From Kangiellaceae bacterium (GTDB lineage: Bacteria > Pseudomonadota > Gammaproteobacteria > Enterobacterales > Kangiellaceae), in contig JAPHTP010000067.1 in assembly GCA_026196875.1 (NCBI GenBank), positions 1 to 46,924 on the forward strand: a stretch of 46,924 bases of DNA. Direction: 5' to 3'. The notes below the pieces were generated by a model that ran no database searches, was not told where the DNA came from, and saw nothing but the letters and a program-made list of their open reading frames with translations. Below, piece after piece: positions 25,333 to 34,247 of the stretch (positions within the stretch are counted from its first letter, which is position 1; each line of letters begins with the position of its first letter). Position numbers and translations under genes: made by a program.

Positions 25333-26277
25333 ATGATACTTGTAGTTGGCGCGGGTTATATGGCTCGAGAGTATGTCCGAGTTTTAAAAGCTCTTGAGCA
25401 AAAGGTCCTGGTTGTAGGCCGTGGGGAAAGTAAAGTTAAAGAGATACGCGAAGAGTTTAACGTCGAAGCCGTTTCAGGAGGGTTAGAATTGTTTATCAAA
25501 AATAATTCTAACTCGGCGGCCACTCACGCGATTGTATGTACGCCCGTGGAAACATTATCGAAAGTTACTCTTAGCTTGCTTAAATATGGAGTTAAACGAA
25601 TATTATTGGAGAAACCTGGGGGGGGGTCTAAGGAAGAGTTAGAACAAATAGGCAAGCAAGCTTCTGAGTCAGAAGCGGAAGTTTATATAGGATATAATCG
25701 ACGCTTTTACCAGTCGACTATAGAGGCTGAAAAAATCATTAAATCAGATGGAGGCTTAACAGGATTAAGCTTTGAAATTACAGAGTGGTCGCATGTTATC
25801 GAAAATGAAAATGTCTCAGATATTGTTAAGCAAAATTGGATGATAGCAAACACATCGCATGTTATTGACCTTGCATTTCATATCGCTGGTGCGCCTTTAA
25901 ATTTTTCTACGTACTCGTCTGGCAAATTAGACTGGCATAATTCTGGTTCTCGATTTTGTGGCGCAGGAATCACAGAGTCAAATACGGTGTTCAATTATTG
26001 CGGCTTCTGGGATGGTCCTGGAAGATGGTCTATAGATTTTGTGACAAGAAAGAATCGACTAATATTTAAACCAATGGAAAAGCTTCAAATACAGAGAGTG
26101 GGGAGCGTGGCTGTAGAAATGTTAGACAATGTAGACTATGATTTAGATGAGTCTTTCAAACCGGGGCTCTACTTGCAAACATCTGCCTTCCTCGCTAGAG
26201 ACTATAGCAAACTTTGTTCTATAGAAGAGCAATTGAAAGCACTATCGTTATACGAAAAAATAGCTAACTACCAATAG
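25333..26277 (+). CDS. Gfo/Idh/MocA-like oxidoreductase 2
   Basis: 314 residues; NAD(P)-binding ILVVGAGYMAREYVRVL (2-18), LLEKPGGGS (91-99) with the family Lys-Pro pair, and YIGYNRRFYQST typical of the family. Preceded by AAAAAGG at 5319-like context (25319-25325) seven to eight bases before ATG 25333. The Gly-rich stretch after EKP is encoded by a run of nine G (25618-25626), a slip site that would switch the gene off. Substrate unknown; probably partners oxidoreductase 1. Last gene before the flippase. Confidence 0.75.
   Translation: MILVVGAGYMAREYVRVLKALEQKVLVVGRGESKVKEIREEFNVEAVSGGLELFIKNNSNSAATHAIVCTPVETLSKVTLSLLKYGVKRILLEKPGGGSKEELEQIGKQASESEAEVYIGYNRRFYQSTIEAEKIIKSDGGLTGLSFEITEWSHVIENENVSDIVKQNWMIANTSHVIDLAFHIAGAPLNFSTYSSGKLDWHNSGSRFCGAGITESNTVFNYCGFWDGPGRWSIDFVTRKNRLIFKPMEKLQIQRVGSVAVEMLDNVDYDLDESFKPGLYLQTSAFLARDYSKLCSIEEQLKALSLYEKIANYQ
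25618..25626 (+). repeat. G9 homopolymer inside oxidoreductase 2
   Basis: Nine consecutive G encode Gly96-Gly97-Gly98 directly after the EKP motif. Longest G run in the window. A gain or loss of one G would frameshift two thirds of the protein. Confidence 0.9.
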
Positions 26278-26335
26278 TAATACTTCCTTGAATTTGGTGA
26301 TCTTTAAATAGAATTAAGAATGTAGTGTTCGCCAT

Positions 26336-27601
26336 ATGTTACGAAACTTAAGTATTGTGTCCGGAATTACACTTTTAAATTCCGTGTTTCCATTTGTATT
26401 ACTGCCGATATTCACCAATTATGTGACAGTCGCAGATTATGGAAAATTAGTAATTCTGGAAGCCTTTTTAGCTATTTTTACCACTATCGTACACTTTGGA
26501 ATTGCTGGTTTAGTAGTAGAAATTTTTAAATTAAAAAAAGACGAATTTCGAAAGTACGCCAGTACTTCCATATTAATCCTTGTGCCAACACTTGTTTTAC
26601 TTGAGGTTTACGTTTTCTTTTCCGCTGACTTTTTGTCGCAGGCATTTGGGCTAGACAAAAGTTGGTTGCTCCTGTTACCTTTGATTGTTTTTCTTAACGC
26701 ACTTATTCAATCTGCAGTTTCTATCTATCAATGTGAGAAAAACTATAGGAATTACGCTGTTTTTTTGTTCCTACCAAATTTGTTAACGTTTGCTATCGCA
26801 TTGACACTTTTATTTTACTTCGATCAGGGGTGGCAGTCCAAATTGTATGGGGTGCTAATATCTTTTTTTTGCGTTTGTGCTTTGTCTCTTTACTATTTAA
26901 TTAAAGATAAATATCTAAGCATTGAATTCTGTAAAAATAGTTTAGTACTAAATCTGAAGTTCACTCTTCCGTTGCTTCCGCATTCTTTAGCTGCAGGTCT
27001 GTACTTCATGGCAGACCGGTTGTTTTTGGCTAACCTACTAGATAGTCGCTCCGTCGCCATATATGCTGCAGGCCTTCAATTGGCAATGGTTATGTCTGTC
27101 ATTCAGAATGCTTTAAGTAAAGCTTGGGTGCCATATGTTTTAGAGTTTCTTGGTCGATGTAAGGAAGATATTTCTAGCGTCGACAAAGCATACCGTGAGT
27201 TACTCAAATACATGGGAGCGGGAATGCTGGTTCTTGTTATTTTATCTGCTGTGATTTCAGTATTTGTTTATCTTGCAGTAATGTATTTATTACCAGTAGA
27301 GTATTCACATTCTATAATTGTGGGTATTTTGGTTGTGTCAGCATTCTGTATACTTGGTTTCTACAAGATTATATCTCCGGTTATATGGTTCTACAAAAAA
27401 AGCGCTGCTCTATCAAAGATAACTTTAATAGTGTTTTGTATAAATGTGATTTTAAACTATGTTTTGATTCCTGAGTATGGAGTGCAGGGGGCTGCCTATG
27501 CCACAGTACTTTCCGTTACAACCCAGTTTGTATTTACTCTTTATGTTGTCTTGAAGTTAAAACGAGAACACATAAGATGTCTTACTAATGTACAAAGCTA
27601 A
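26336..27601 (+). CDS. wzx: Wzx-type polysaccharide flippase
   Basis: Inner-membrane transporter of lipid-linked repeat units, MATE-like MOP superfamily. 421 residues, almost entirely hydrophobic with about 12 predicted membrane segments, starting MLRNLSIVSGITLLNSVFPF and including the FTNYVTVADYGKL and AAGLYFMADRLFLANLLDSRSVAIYAAG segments usual in RfbX/Wzx proteins. A 58-bp gap with no gene lies upstream. The last codons overlap a possible upstream start of the next gene. Confidence 0.88.
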   Translation: MLRNLSIVSGITLLNSVFPFVLLPIFTNYVTVADYGKLVILEAFLAIFTTIVHFGIAGLVVEIFKLKKDEFRKYASTSILILVPTLVLLEVYVFFSADFLSQAFGLDKSWLLLLPLIVFLNALIQSAVSIYQCEKNYRNYAVFLFLPNLLTFAIALTLLFYFDQGWQSKLYGVLISFFCVCALSLYYLIKDKYLSIEFCKNSLVLNLKFTLPLLPHSLAAGLYFMADRLFLANLLDSRSVAIYAAGLQLAMVMSVIQNALSKAWVPYVLEFLGRCKEDISSVDKAYRELLKYMGAGMLVLVILSAVISVFVYLAVMYLLPVEYSHSIIVGILVVSAFCILGFYKIISPVIWFYKKSAALSKITLIVFCINVILNYVLIPEYGVQGAAYATVLSVTTQFVFTLYVVLKLKREHIRCLTNVQS

Positions 27602-27602
27602 T

Positions 27603-28586
27603 ATGAAACGATTATTCGTAATAATACAACCTCTTCAATACTTACAAGCACTAGAATTGTTTAGGGAAGATGAAGATCGTTACTTGATTGCCTTGTGGTC
27701 AAATTCTAAGAGTCAACTTAACCAGTTAATAGACTCTAGTCATTGGAAGGAGATTTTATGGATAGAGGAGAGTGGTACGGCTTTAGATGTGATCAGAAAA
27801 AGAAAAGAGATAAATTCGTTTTTGAGTAATATTGGTGAAGTAGACGAGGTGGTCGTAAGTGCGTTTTATAATGAGTTAATGAATGCTACAGCGAATTACT
27901 ACTCTCGGGCAAGTAAATTATTACTGGAAGATGGTGTAGCCAACTTAGTCTTAGACGCTAATCACCACTATAGAAAGCTAAAGTTTAAGGTTAAGTATCA
28001 ATTATGTAGGCTTTTTGGGTATGATATTAGGCCTATCTCTGGCGTTACAATATTTACCATATTCCCTCCTGATAGCGACAAAATTCCGTCGATCGCTAAT
28101 AATGTGCTAGTGAACAATTTTGAAAAATTGCGCTCTGATCTTGAGCTGGACTCTAAAGATGAAACTGTATATTTCATTAATTCGGCGTTTATTAATGCTG
28201 GAATGATTCATAAAGAAAAATATATAAAGTTCTTGAGTGTGGTAGCGCGTATTTATTCGCAAAACAAACTAAAAATAATTTTACATAGATTTGACGATAT
28301 AGATGACTATCGAAGTATACAGTTACTCGAGAATGTTGAAGTGATTGAGTCCGATGGGCCGATCGAACTGTATTTCAAAAATAGAAATCTAATGCCATTC
28401 AAAGTTGTTACTGCAGGATCCGGTGCCACCGAAACTTTGCGGCTGATCTATGATTGCGATATAGAAGTATGCTTACCTGATTTCTCTTTATTTATGCCTG
28501 AATCTAGAGACGAAATGAGAGTCTTAACTGACCATTTTAAAAGTAGTTTTCAAGTGAGGGTTATTAAGGAACGAGATTATGATTAG
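27603..28586 (+). CDS. Candidate sialyltransferase-like glycosyltransferase
   Basis: I do not recognise a firm family. 327 residues from ATG 27603 (an alternative ATG at 27588 would overlap wzx). What can be seen: an N-terminal alpha/beta domain ([14 protein letters not shown]), an acidic LLLEDG motif (Glu109-Asp110-Gly111), a His-containing strand KIILHRF (His228), and a Gly/Ser-rich AGSGATE (Ser273). A D/E-D/E-G motif, a later His motif and a Ser motif in this order are the hallmarks of bacterial sialyltransferases and polysialyltransferases of the GT52/GT38 type. With a CMP-nonulosonate pathway in the same operon, transfer of that sugar is the most attractive role. Function is inferred. 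Confidence 0.55.
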   Translation: MKRLFVIIQPLQYLQALELFREDEDRYLIALWSNSKSQLNQLIDSSHWKEILWIEESGTALDVIRKRKEINSFLSNIGEVDEVVVSAFYNELMNATANYYSRASKLLLEDGVANLVLDANHHYRKLKFKVKYQLCRLFGYDIRPISGVTIFTIFPPDSDKIPSIANNVLVNNFEKLRSDLELDSKDETVYFINSAFINAGMIHKEKYIKFLSVVARIYSQNKLKIILHRFDDIDDYRSIQLLENVEVIESDGPIELYFKNRNLMPFKVVTAGSGATETLRLIYDCDIEVCLPDFSLFMPESRDEMRVLTDHFKSSFQVRVIKERDYD

Positions 28587-29103
28587 TTTTATTCGCCGGA
28601 TAATAGGGATGTACACAGGTTTCAAGCGGAAATACTGGGCTACAAAAGTTAGGATCTGCTCGAAAGGTACGGGGAATAAAATTTTCATTGGAGGTCCCTC
28701 CTCGGTTAACTCTAATACTATCTTGGGCGAGCACTTTAGTTCAAATGGGATTGTCGTGAAGGGAGTGGGGCAAGTGATTGTTGAAGATTTCGTCCATACG
28801 GGTACCGATTTACTTTTGATAACGAGCAATCACAATTATAAAGACTCGGAACTACTACCATATGATTGCAAACACGAGTCCAAGAAAATAACTATCGGAA
28901 GAGCTGTTTGGATAGGAGATAGAGTCATCATTCTTGGCGGCGTAACAATTGGAGAAGGTGCTATTATCCAAGCTGGAAGTGTAGTCGTGTCGGATATCCC
29001 TGAACTGGCAATAGCGGGAGGTAGTCCCGCGAAGGTATTCAGTTATAGAGATAAAGAAAAATATGAAAGTCTTTCTTCAGAAGATAAGTTTTTAAAGGTA
29101 TAG
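28579..29103 (+). CDS. Hexapeptide-repeat O-acetyltransferase
   Basis: 174 residues of the WbbJ/maltose acetyltransferase type: left-handed beta-helix with SNHNYKD (about residue 83), [20 protein letters not shown] and [11 protein letters not shown] at the end, the classic acyl-CoA binding pattern. Cytoplasmic; acetylates a sugar hydroxyl or an amino group of a precursor. Starts within the end of the previous gene (8-bp overlap). Confidence 0.85.
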   Translation: MISFIRRIIGMYTGFKRKYWATKVRICSKGTGNKIFIGGPSSVNSNTILGEHFSSNGIVVKGVGQVIVEDFVHTGTDLLLITSNHNYKDSELLPYDCKHESKKITIGRAVWIGDRVIILGGVTIGEGAIIQAGSVVVSDIPELAIAGGSPAKVFSYRDKEKYESLSSEDKFLKV

Positions 29104-29105
29104 AA

Positions 29106-29882
29106 ATGGACTTCTTTATATTGACTTCGAATCCGCGAGGATTGGCTTCTCTCTGCGTGCCAAGTTTAGCAAAGTCTGACTCAAATTTAAAAGCGGTTGT
29201 TTTGGTTAAAGCAGCTCAAGTCACTAGTTCCAAGAATTTATATCGAAAACTTGTTAAAACACTCAAAATAGGTATTCTTGGCGCTTTGAACGGAATTAGA
29301 ATAAGGGATTGGTACTCTTATGAAGCTCCCGAAATTCAAAATGTTTGTAGATTGCACAATGTTCCTCTTTTAGAAGTTGAAAGTCTAAACTCTGTACAAA
29401 CAGAAGAAGTAATAGAAAAGTTAGATGTAGACATAGGCATTTCATTGAGCAATGGATATATCAGAAAAAGTGTATTTCAAAAGCCAGAGCTTGGGATGAT
29501 AAATGTACATACTGAACTACTACCTGATTACCCGGGAGCTCAATCAGTAATATGGCCTATTTTCGACTGTAATATGGAAACCGGGTTTAGTATTCATAAG
29601 ATCAACGCGAAAATTGATAAGGGAAAAATTTTGGCTACGCAAAGAATACCTATTCATTTTAAAAGTACTCTTGCTGAGACTGTAAGATACAATTTACAGA
29701 GAATACGAAGTGAGGTTCCAGAATTGCTCTTAAAGATTTGCAATGATTTCGCCCTGTATTCAGAAAATGCCCAAGTACAAGAGCAAGAGTCGTCTCCCCA
29801 TAAAAGTAGAACTACGCCTACAATTTCTCAATTTTACAAAATGTGTCGAAATAATAAGATATTATGGAAACAAAACAAGTGA
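29106..29882 (+). CDS. Sugar N-formyltransferase
   Basis: Formyl_trans_N family enzyme using 10-formyl-tetrahydrofolate. 258 residues, shorter than methionyl-tRNA formyltransferase and lacking its C-domain. Catalytic triad present: Asn133 and His135 in INVHTELLPDYPGAQ, and Asp171 in INAKIDKGKIL. Sugar members of this family (VioF, FdtF and ArnA-N types) formylate amino groups of nucleotide sugars. An N-formyl group on a diamino sugar or nonulosonate of this polysaccharide is therefore likely. Two bp after the acetyltransferase; the 3' end overlaps the next gene by 19 bp. Confidence 0.8.
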   Translation: MDFFILTSNPRGLASLCVPSLAKSDSNLKAVVLVKAAQVTSSKNLYRKLVKTLKIGILGALNGIRIRDWYSYEAPEIQNVCRLHNVPLLEVESLNSVQTEEVIEKLDVDIGISLSNGYIRKSVFQKPELGMINVHTELLPDYPGAQSVIWPIFDCNMETGFSIHKINAKIDKGKILATQRIPIHFKSTLAETVRYNLQRIRSEVPELLLKICNDFALYSENAQVQEQESSPHKSRTTPTISQFYKMCRNNKILWKQNK

Positions 29883-30676
29883 TTTCAAAATACAAAAACT
29901 TCTTACGAAGAAATATCAAGAAGTCTTATATTTCGCTAATTTCTCCCTTCAAAAATATTCCCAGTCAATTAAGTTTTCTTTATGGGCACCACCTGGGTGA
30001 AGATTCTGTGCGTTCGGAATATTTATACGACAATTTAAAAAGACTTAATAAAAACGTAGCTTTCATTTCGTTTGAAGAGGCTTGTGAAATAGTTCTAAGT
30101 AACAATCGAGTTAACCATCCAGTGGTTTGTTTTAGTTTTGATGATGGTTTTGAAGAAGTAGTAGAAGAGATTGCTCCCGTATTGAGAGAGTTTAAGACTA
30201 ATTGCTGCATTTTCGTAAACCCCGGTTTTGTAAACGGCTCTGACAATGAAATCGCAGAATTTCAAAGTTCAAGATTTCATGTCAAAAAATATCCTGCTTC
30301 TTGGAGACAGCTTAAAAAATTTTGCGAAAAGGGTGGTGTGGTTGGTTCTCATACAAATAACCATTTTAGATTATCAGAATTAGGATATGAGCAAGCTTCA
30401 CATGAAATAATAGATTCCAAACTATTGATAGAAAAGCAATTAGATATTAGTTGTCGTTACTTCGCTTGGCCTTACGGAACGGCACAGGACATATCTGACA
30501 GACAATTAGCACTCGTTAATGAGCACTATGAATTAGCCTTTAGCGCGATAAGAGATAGTTCAGTATTTTATAATAGCGAGAGAACAATAAATAGAGATCA
30601 TTTTGAGGGAAATTGGTCTTACGATTTTCTGCGTTACTTTCTATCTCAACCCAAGTCAAGAAGAATTCTAAAATAG
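29864..30676 (+). CDS. Polysaccharide deacetylase (NodB family)
   Basis: Carbohydrate esterase 4 domain removing N- or O-acetyl groups. 270 residues: SFDDGF (91-96) with Asp93 and Asp94, the metal-binding SHTNNH (His163 and His167), and FAWPYG near 207. No signal peptide is visible, so it probably acts on a cytoplasmic, lipid- or nucleotide-linked intermediate. Start ATG 29864 lies inside the end of the formyltransferase gene. A deacetylase next to a formyltransferase could supply the free amine that is then formylated. Confidence 0.85.
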   Translation: METKQVISKYKNFLRRNIKKSYISLISPFKNIPSQLSFLYGHHLGEDSVRSEYLYDNLKRLNKNVAFISFEEACEIVLSNNRVNHPVVCFSFDDGFEEVVEEIAPVLREFKTNCCIFVNPGFVNGSDNEIAEFQSSRFHVKKYPASWRQLKKFCEKGGVVGSHTNNHFRLSELGYEQASHEIIDSKLLIEKQLDISCRYFAWPYGTAQDISDRQLALVNEHYELAFSAIRDSSVFYNSERTINRDHFEGNWSYDFLRYFLSQPKSRRILK

Positions 30677-30691
30677 TAAAGTGAAGTTCTA

Positions 30692-31933
30692 ATGAAGCTC
30701 AAAAGCTCTTTTGACGTTGCTAATACTTTGTTCTCGCTGTATGCGATTCTGCTAACAATGTTATGGATGCTTCTAAATTACGGAGGTAAAGGAAGTGATC
30801 CTTATACTGGAAGCGGAATTAGATGGTTTCTAATTACGATTCCACTGTTGGGATTAATATTTTTAAATTTTTTAATACTGAGTTTTAGGCCTGTAATAGC
30901 AAAAGATGGAGTCAGTATTTCTTTAATTTTATACACTTTTGGAATGACTATAAGCTCTATTTATCATAATGATCTCAAGTTATTTTCTGAAGTCGCTAGA
31001 TGGATATTACCGCTGTTTTTTGTTGCTCACTTTAAACCGAAAATTTCAATTGAAGTTGTTAACTTTCTTTATCTAACAGCAATAATTTTGTGTATTTTCA
31101 CTTATAACCCTTCTGAAACAGATTATGGTTATCTACCGGGACAGACAACAGTGAATTTACATCAAGGATTATGGTGGAGGGTGTCATTGTGGAAATACCT
31201 GACTCCTCCATATTCAGCGGCATTCTCTGTATTGGTTTTCGTGGCCAACTATTTTCTAAACCAAAGTAGGTCAAGATATCTGATATACGCTTTATGCCTA
31301 TATTTTATTGTTTTGAGCGGCAATCGGACCAGTTATTTGGTATTTACTTTGGTTTTTGCTGCGCTATTTCTGTATCAAAGGAATCAAGGAAGTTTTGGGA
31401 AATTGCTCTCAGTTTACCCATTTTTATCAGTGGCATTTATTTATATTTTACAACTGCTTTCAGATTTAATTCCTCTCATTGGCATACAAAGTGAACTTAT
31501 TAATAGTTTTTTACTGAGAAATGAAGGTGGAGAAGACGTTGGCAACCTTTCCTCTCGTATTCTTATAATGCTTGAACACTATAGAATTATGCAAGAGGCG
31601 AGTCTTGGCGGATTCTTAGGAGTTGGATCCGAAGTATATGCCTCACCCCAATGGACTTCTAACGATGGAAGTTTGGGAGGAACAACCGACTCATACTTGA
31701 CGCATCTAATAGTAAGGGATGGTATTTTTTTCGTGTTCTTAGTGCTTGGTTTTGTGAGCTTCTTTTACCAGTCCATAAAATCGAATAATATTATGGGGTA
31801 TATGCTGCTACTAGCTTTACTTCTATATACAATAGGCTATGGAGCATGGCTCAACTTTACAAGTCCTGTTTTCGTTCTGTTTTTAGGGTTTCTGTATCAA
31901 AAACCAAAGCTACAAAAATCAATTTCTGCTTGA
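30692..31933 (+). CDS. wzy: Wzy-type O-antigen polymerase/ligase
   Basis: 413 residues, about 10-12 membrane segments and a large periplasmic loop (near residues 260-330: NLSSRILIMLEHYRIMQEAS, then GVGSEVYASPQW). The pattern is that of Wzy/Wzx-system polymerases of the O-antigen ligase superfamily. It joins repeat units in the periplasm with Wzz controlling length. As usual for Wzy, sequence identity is low and the call rests on topology plus context. Confidence 0.75.
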   Translation: MKLKSSFDVANTLFSLYAILLTMLWMLLNYGGKGSDPYTGSGIRWFLITIPLLGLIFLNFLILSFRPVIAKDGVSISLILYTFGMTISSIYHNDLKLFSEVARWILPLFFVAHFKPKISIEVVNFLYLTAIILCIFTYNPSETDYGYLPGQTTVNLHQGLWWRVSLWKYLTPPYSAAFSVLVFVANYFLNQSRSRYLIYALCLYFIVLSGNRTSYLVFTLVFAALFLYQRNQGSFGKLLSVYPFLSVAFIYILQLLSDLIPLIGIQSELINSFLLRNEGGEDVGNLSSRILIMLEHYRIMQEASLGGFLGVGSEVYASPQWTSNDGSLGGTTDSYLTHLIVRDGIFFVFLVLGFVSFFYQSIKSNNIMGYMLLLALLLYTIGYGAWLNFTSPVFVLFLGFLYQKPKLQKSISA

Positions 31934-31942
31934 GCAACAACT

Positions 31943-33106
31943 ATGAAGAATAAGAAAGTTCTTATATTTGCTGACTATTTTTTACCGGGCTACAAAGCGG
32001 GCGGACCTATAAAAAGTATCCAGAGTATATGTGAAACAACCGGAGCGTTTGCGGAGTTATATGTTGTAACTCGTAACAAAGATTTGGGAGAAGATGTCTC
32101 CTTCGACTGTATAAGGCCAAACGAATGGGTAAATCATCAAGAATTACCAGTCAAAGTAATGTATCTAGAAGAGCAAAAAATAGGGTTAAATACTATAAAG
32201 CGAATAATTAAGAGTGTTGACCCCAAAGTTATACATCTAAATAGCTTGTTGTCTGTAAAATTTACATTTCTCATTTTAATTGCAGTTAAGTTAAGTGCTA
32301 AACAACATATACGACTTTTATTGTCTCCGAGGGGAGAGTTGTCCGATGGAGCTTTGGCATTAAAACCGATTAGAAAAAAAATCTATATTTGTTTCTTAAA
32401 AATTTTCGGGCTTGTTAGGAATGTAATCTGGATTGCATCCAGCAAGCACGAAAAAGATGATATTGCGAGAAGTTTTGGCGGAAGGTCGGTGATTAAGCGC
32501 ATTGACAACTTACCGTGTGTAGGTGGTTGGAGAAATATGCTTAAGCGTGAGCGAACAAAAAATCAGGGGCTAGTTAATCTTGTATTTTATTCTCGCGTCG
32601 CTCCAATGAAAAACCTACTATTTGCATTAGAAGTTTTAAAGAATGTTGAATGCAAAGTAGAATTTGATATATATGGTCCTTTAGAAGACAAAGACTATTT
32701 CACCCTTTGTAAAAGTGTAGTTGATAGTTTTTCGAATGATATTAAGGTCAATTTTCGCGGACCGTTGCATCCTTCGCAAACATACGAAGTAATTAAAGAG
32801 TATGACCTATTTATACTACCTACAAAAGGTGAGAACTTCGGCCAAGCGATATGGGAATCACTGGCGTCTTCGGTACCTGTCTTAATTAGTGATCGAACAC
32901 CTTGGCAAGAGTTGATGCCAGCGGGTGTTGGTTGGGATATACCGTTGCATCGAGAAGACGAATACAAAAATGTAATTCAAAGTGTTTGTAATATGAACGA
33001 AATAGAACACGCACAGTTGAGGAGCGACAGTAGGAAGTATGCCTTGGATTTTGTACTGAATAGCTCCGCCAAGAAAAAGTTAAGTGAATTGTATTTGGGT
33101 GGGTGA
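31943..33106 (+). CDS. GT4 glycosyltransferase
   Basis: Retaining GT-B glycosyltransferase. 387 residues: N-terminal ADYFLPGYKAGGPIKSIQSI (10-29), a typical donor-binding C-domain with FYSRVAPMKNL, FDIYGPLED, and the E-x7-E motif (Glu297 and Glu305) in GENFGQAIWESLASS. Adds one sugar to the growing lipid-linked unit; donor unknown. 9 bp after wzy; its TGA is directly followed by the next ATG. Confidence 0.85.
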   Translation: MKNKKVLIFADYFLPGYKAGGPIKSIQSICETTGAFAELYVVTRNKDLGEDVSFDCIRPNEWVNHQELPVKVMYLEEQKIGLNTIKRIIKSVDPKVIHLNSLLSVKFTFLILIAVKLSAKQHIRLLLSPRGELSDGALALKPIRKKIYICFLKIFGLVRNVIWIASSKHEKDDIARSFGGRSVIKRIDNLPCVGGWRNMLKRERTKNQGLVNLVFYSRVAPMKNLLFALEVLKNVECKVEFDIYGPLEDKDYFTLCKSVVDSFSNDIKVNFRGPLHPSQTYEVIKEYDLFILPTKGENFGQAIWESLASSVPVLISDRTPWQELMPAGVGWDIPLHREDEYKNVIQSVCNMNEIEHAQLRSDSRKYALDFVLNSSAKKKLSELYLGG

Positions 33107-34246
33107 ATGTCTACTAGTAATCTAAAGACTCAGTTTAAAAAAATTACTCGATTCATAATGATGTATGGCTTCGGGCGAACTTTTTATAAGGTGGCCGGGA
33201 GGTACAGAAAAATCCCCGGATTTCTAAAGCCTAAAAACAAAAAAGGGGAGGATGTACGTAAGGTTGCAATTATTGGTTGCGGTCAATTTTCGTTTGCAAC
33301 AATTTCTTATTTCCTCATGGATTCAAAAAAAGCCTCTATAAGCATTGTTTATGACATTGACAATGAAGCAGCGAGGTCATTTTCCGATTTCTATCGTGGA
33401 GCTGTAGTGGCAAGTTGTGTTGAAGATATTTTTAACTCAAATGTAGATCTTGTATATATCGCTTCAAATCATGCAAGTCACACCGAATATGCTATTCGAT
33501 CTCTTTCGAAGGGGTTGGATGTTTATATAGAAAAGCCTATTAGTGTGAACTGGGAGCAGTTTCGTAATCTGGGTAAAGCAATTAGGCACTGTAGCTCGAA
33601 AGTGTTTGTAGGGTATAATAGGCCGTTTAGCAAAGCGGTTAATAATTTGAAAAGCTTAATGGATAAAGGGGATTCTCCTTTTACCCTTAATTGCTTTGTT
33701 ATTGGGCATTATATTGAAGAAAACCATTGGTATCGTGCGCCTGAAGAGGGCACTCGAGTTTGTGGAAATATAGGCCACTGGTTGGATCTTGCTATACATC
33801 TAATATTTCAAAGAGATAAACTCCCTGAGACTTTACAAGTCAAAATGAGTTCCTCTTCTAAAAATGACAAGGATGACAATCTAACTATTGCAATTACAAC
33901 AGATTTAGAAGATCTCATCTGTATTACACTAACAGCTAGAGCGGAACCTTTTGAAGGTATAAATGAATCTATTAATTATGCTCAAGGTGATCTAATAGTA
34001 AAGATTGATGATTTTCGAAAAGCAATTTTTTGGAAAGGCGAAGATCTAAAAAAGGAAAGTTATTTTTATAAAGATGTTGGTCATAAGCGTACTATTATGC
34101 AACCATTTAGCGATATTTCTTCTGTTAGGGATTTGGAAGAAGTTCGATGTTCAACAGCTTTAATGCTAGAAATTACCGATATGCTGAATAATAACCTTGA
34201 TTCAATTCATTTCGAATTGAAGAGTGAAAAATATATCTGGAAGTAG
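33107..34246 (+). CDS. Gfo/Idh/MocA-like oxidoreductase 3
   Basis: 379 residues with a basic N-terminal extension of about 48 residues before the Rossmann core (KVAIIGCGQFSFATISYF). Standard motifs: VYIASNHASHTEYA, DVYIEKPISVN and FVGYNRPFSKA, then a HWLDLAIHL segment in the catalytic domain. This three-gene neighbourhood (Gfo/Idh, two-domain dehydrogenase, heparinase II/III-like) is a recurring set in surface-polysaccharide loci. The reaction is unknown. Confidence 0.8.
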   Translation: MSTSNLKTQFKKITRFIMMYGFGRTFYKVAGRYRKIPGFLKPKNKKGEDVRKVAIIGCGQFSFATISYFLMDSKKASISIVYDIDNEAARSFSDFYRGAVVASCVEDIFNSNVDLVYIASNHASHTEYAIRSLSKGLDVYIEKPISVNWEQFRNLGKAIRHCSSKVFVGYNRPFSKAVNNLKSLMDKGDSPFTLNCFVIGHYIEENHWYRAPEEGTRVCGNIGHWLDLAIHLIFQRDKLPETLQVKMSSSSKNDKDDNLTIAITTDLEDLICITLTARAEPFEGINESINYAQGDLIVKIDDFRKAIFWKGEDLKKESYFYKDVGHKRTIMQPFSDISSVRDLEEVRCSTALMLEITDMLNNNLDSIHFELKSEKYIWK

Positions 34247-34247
34247 A

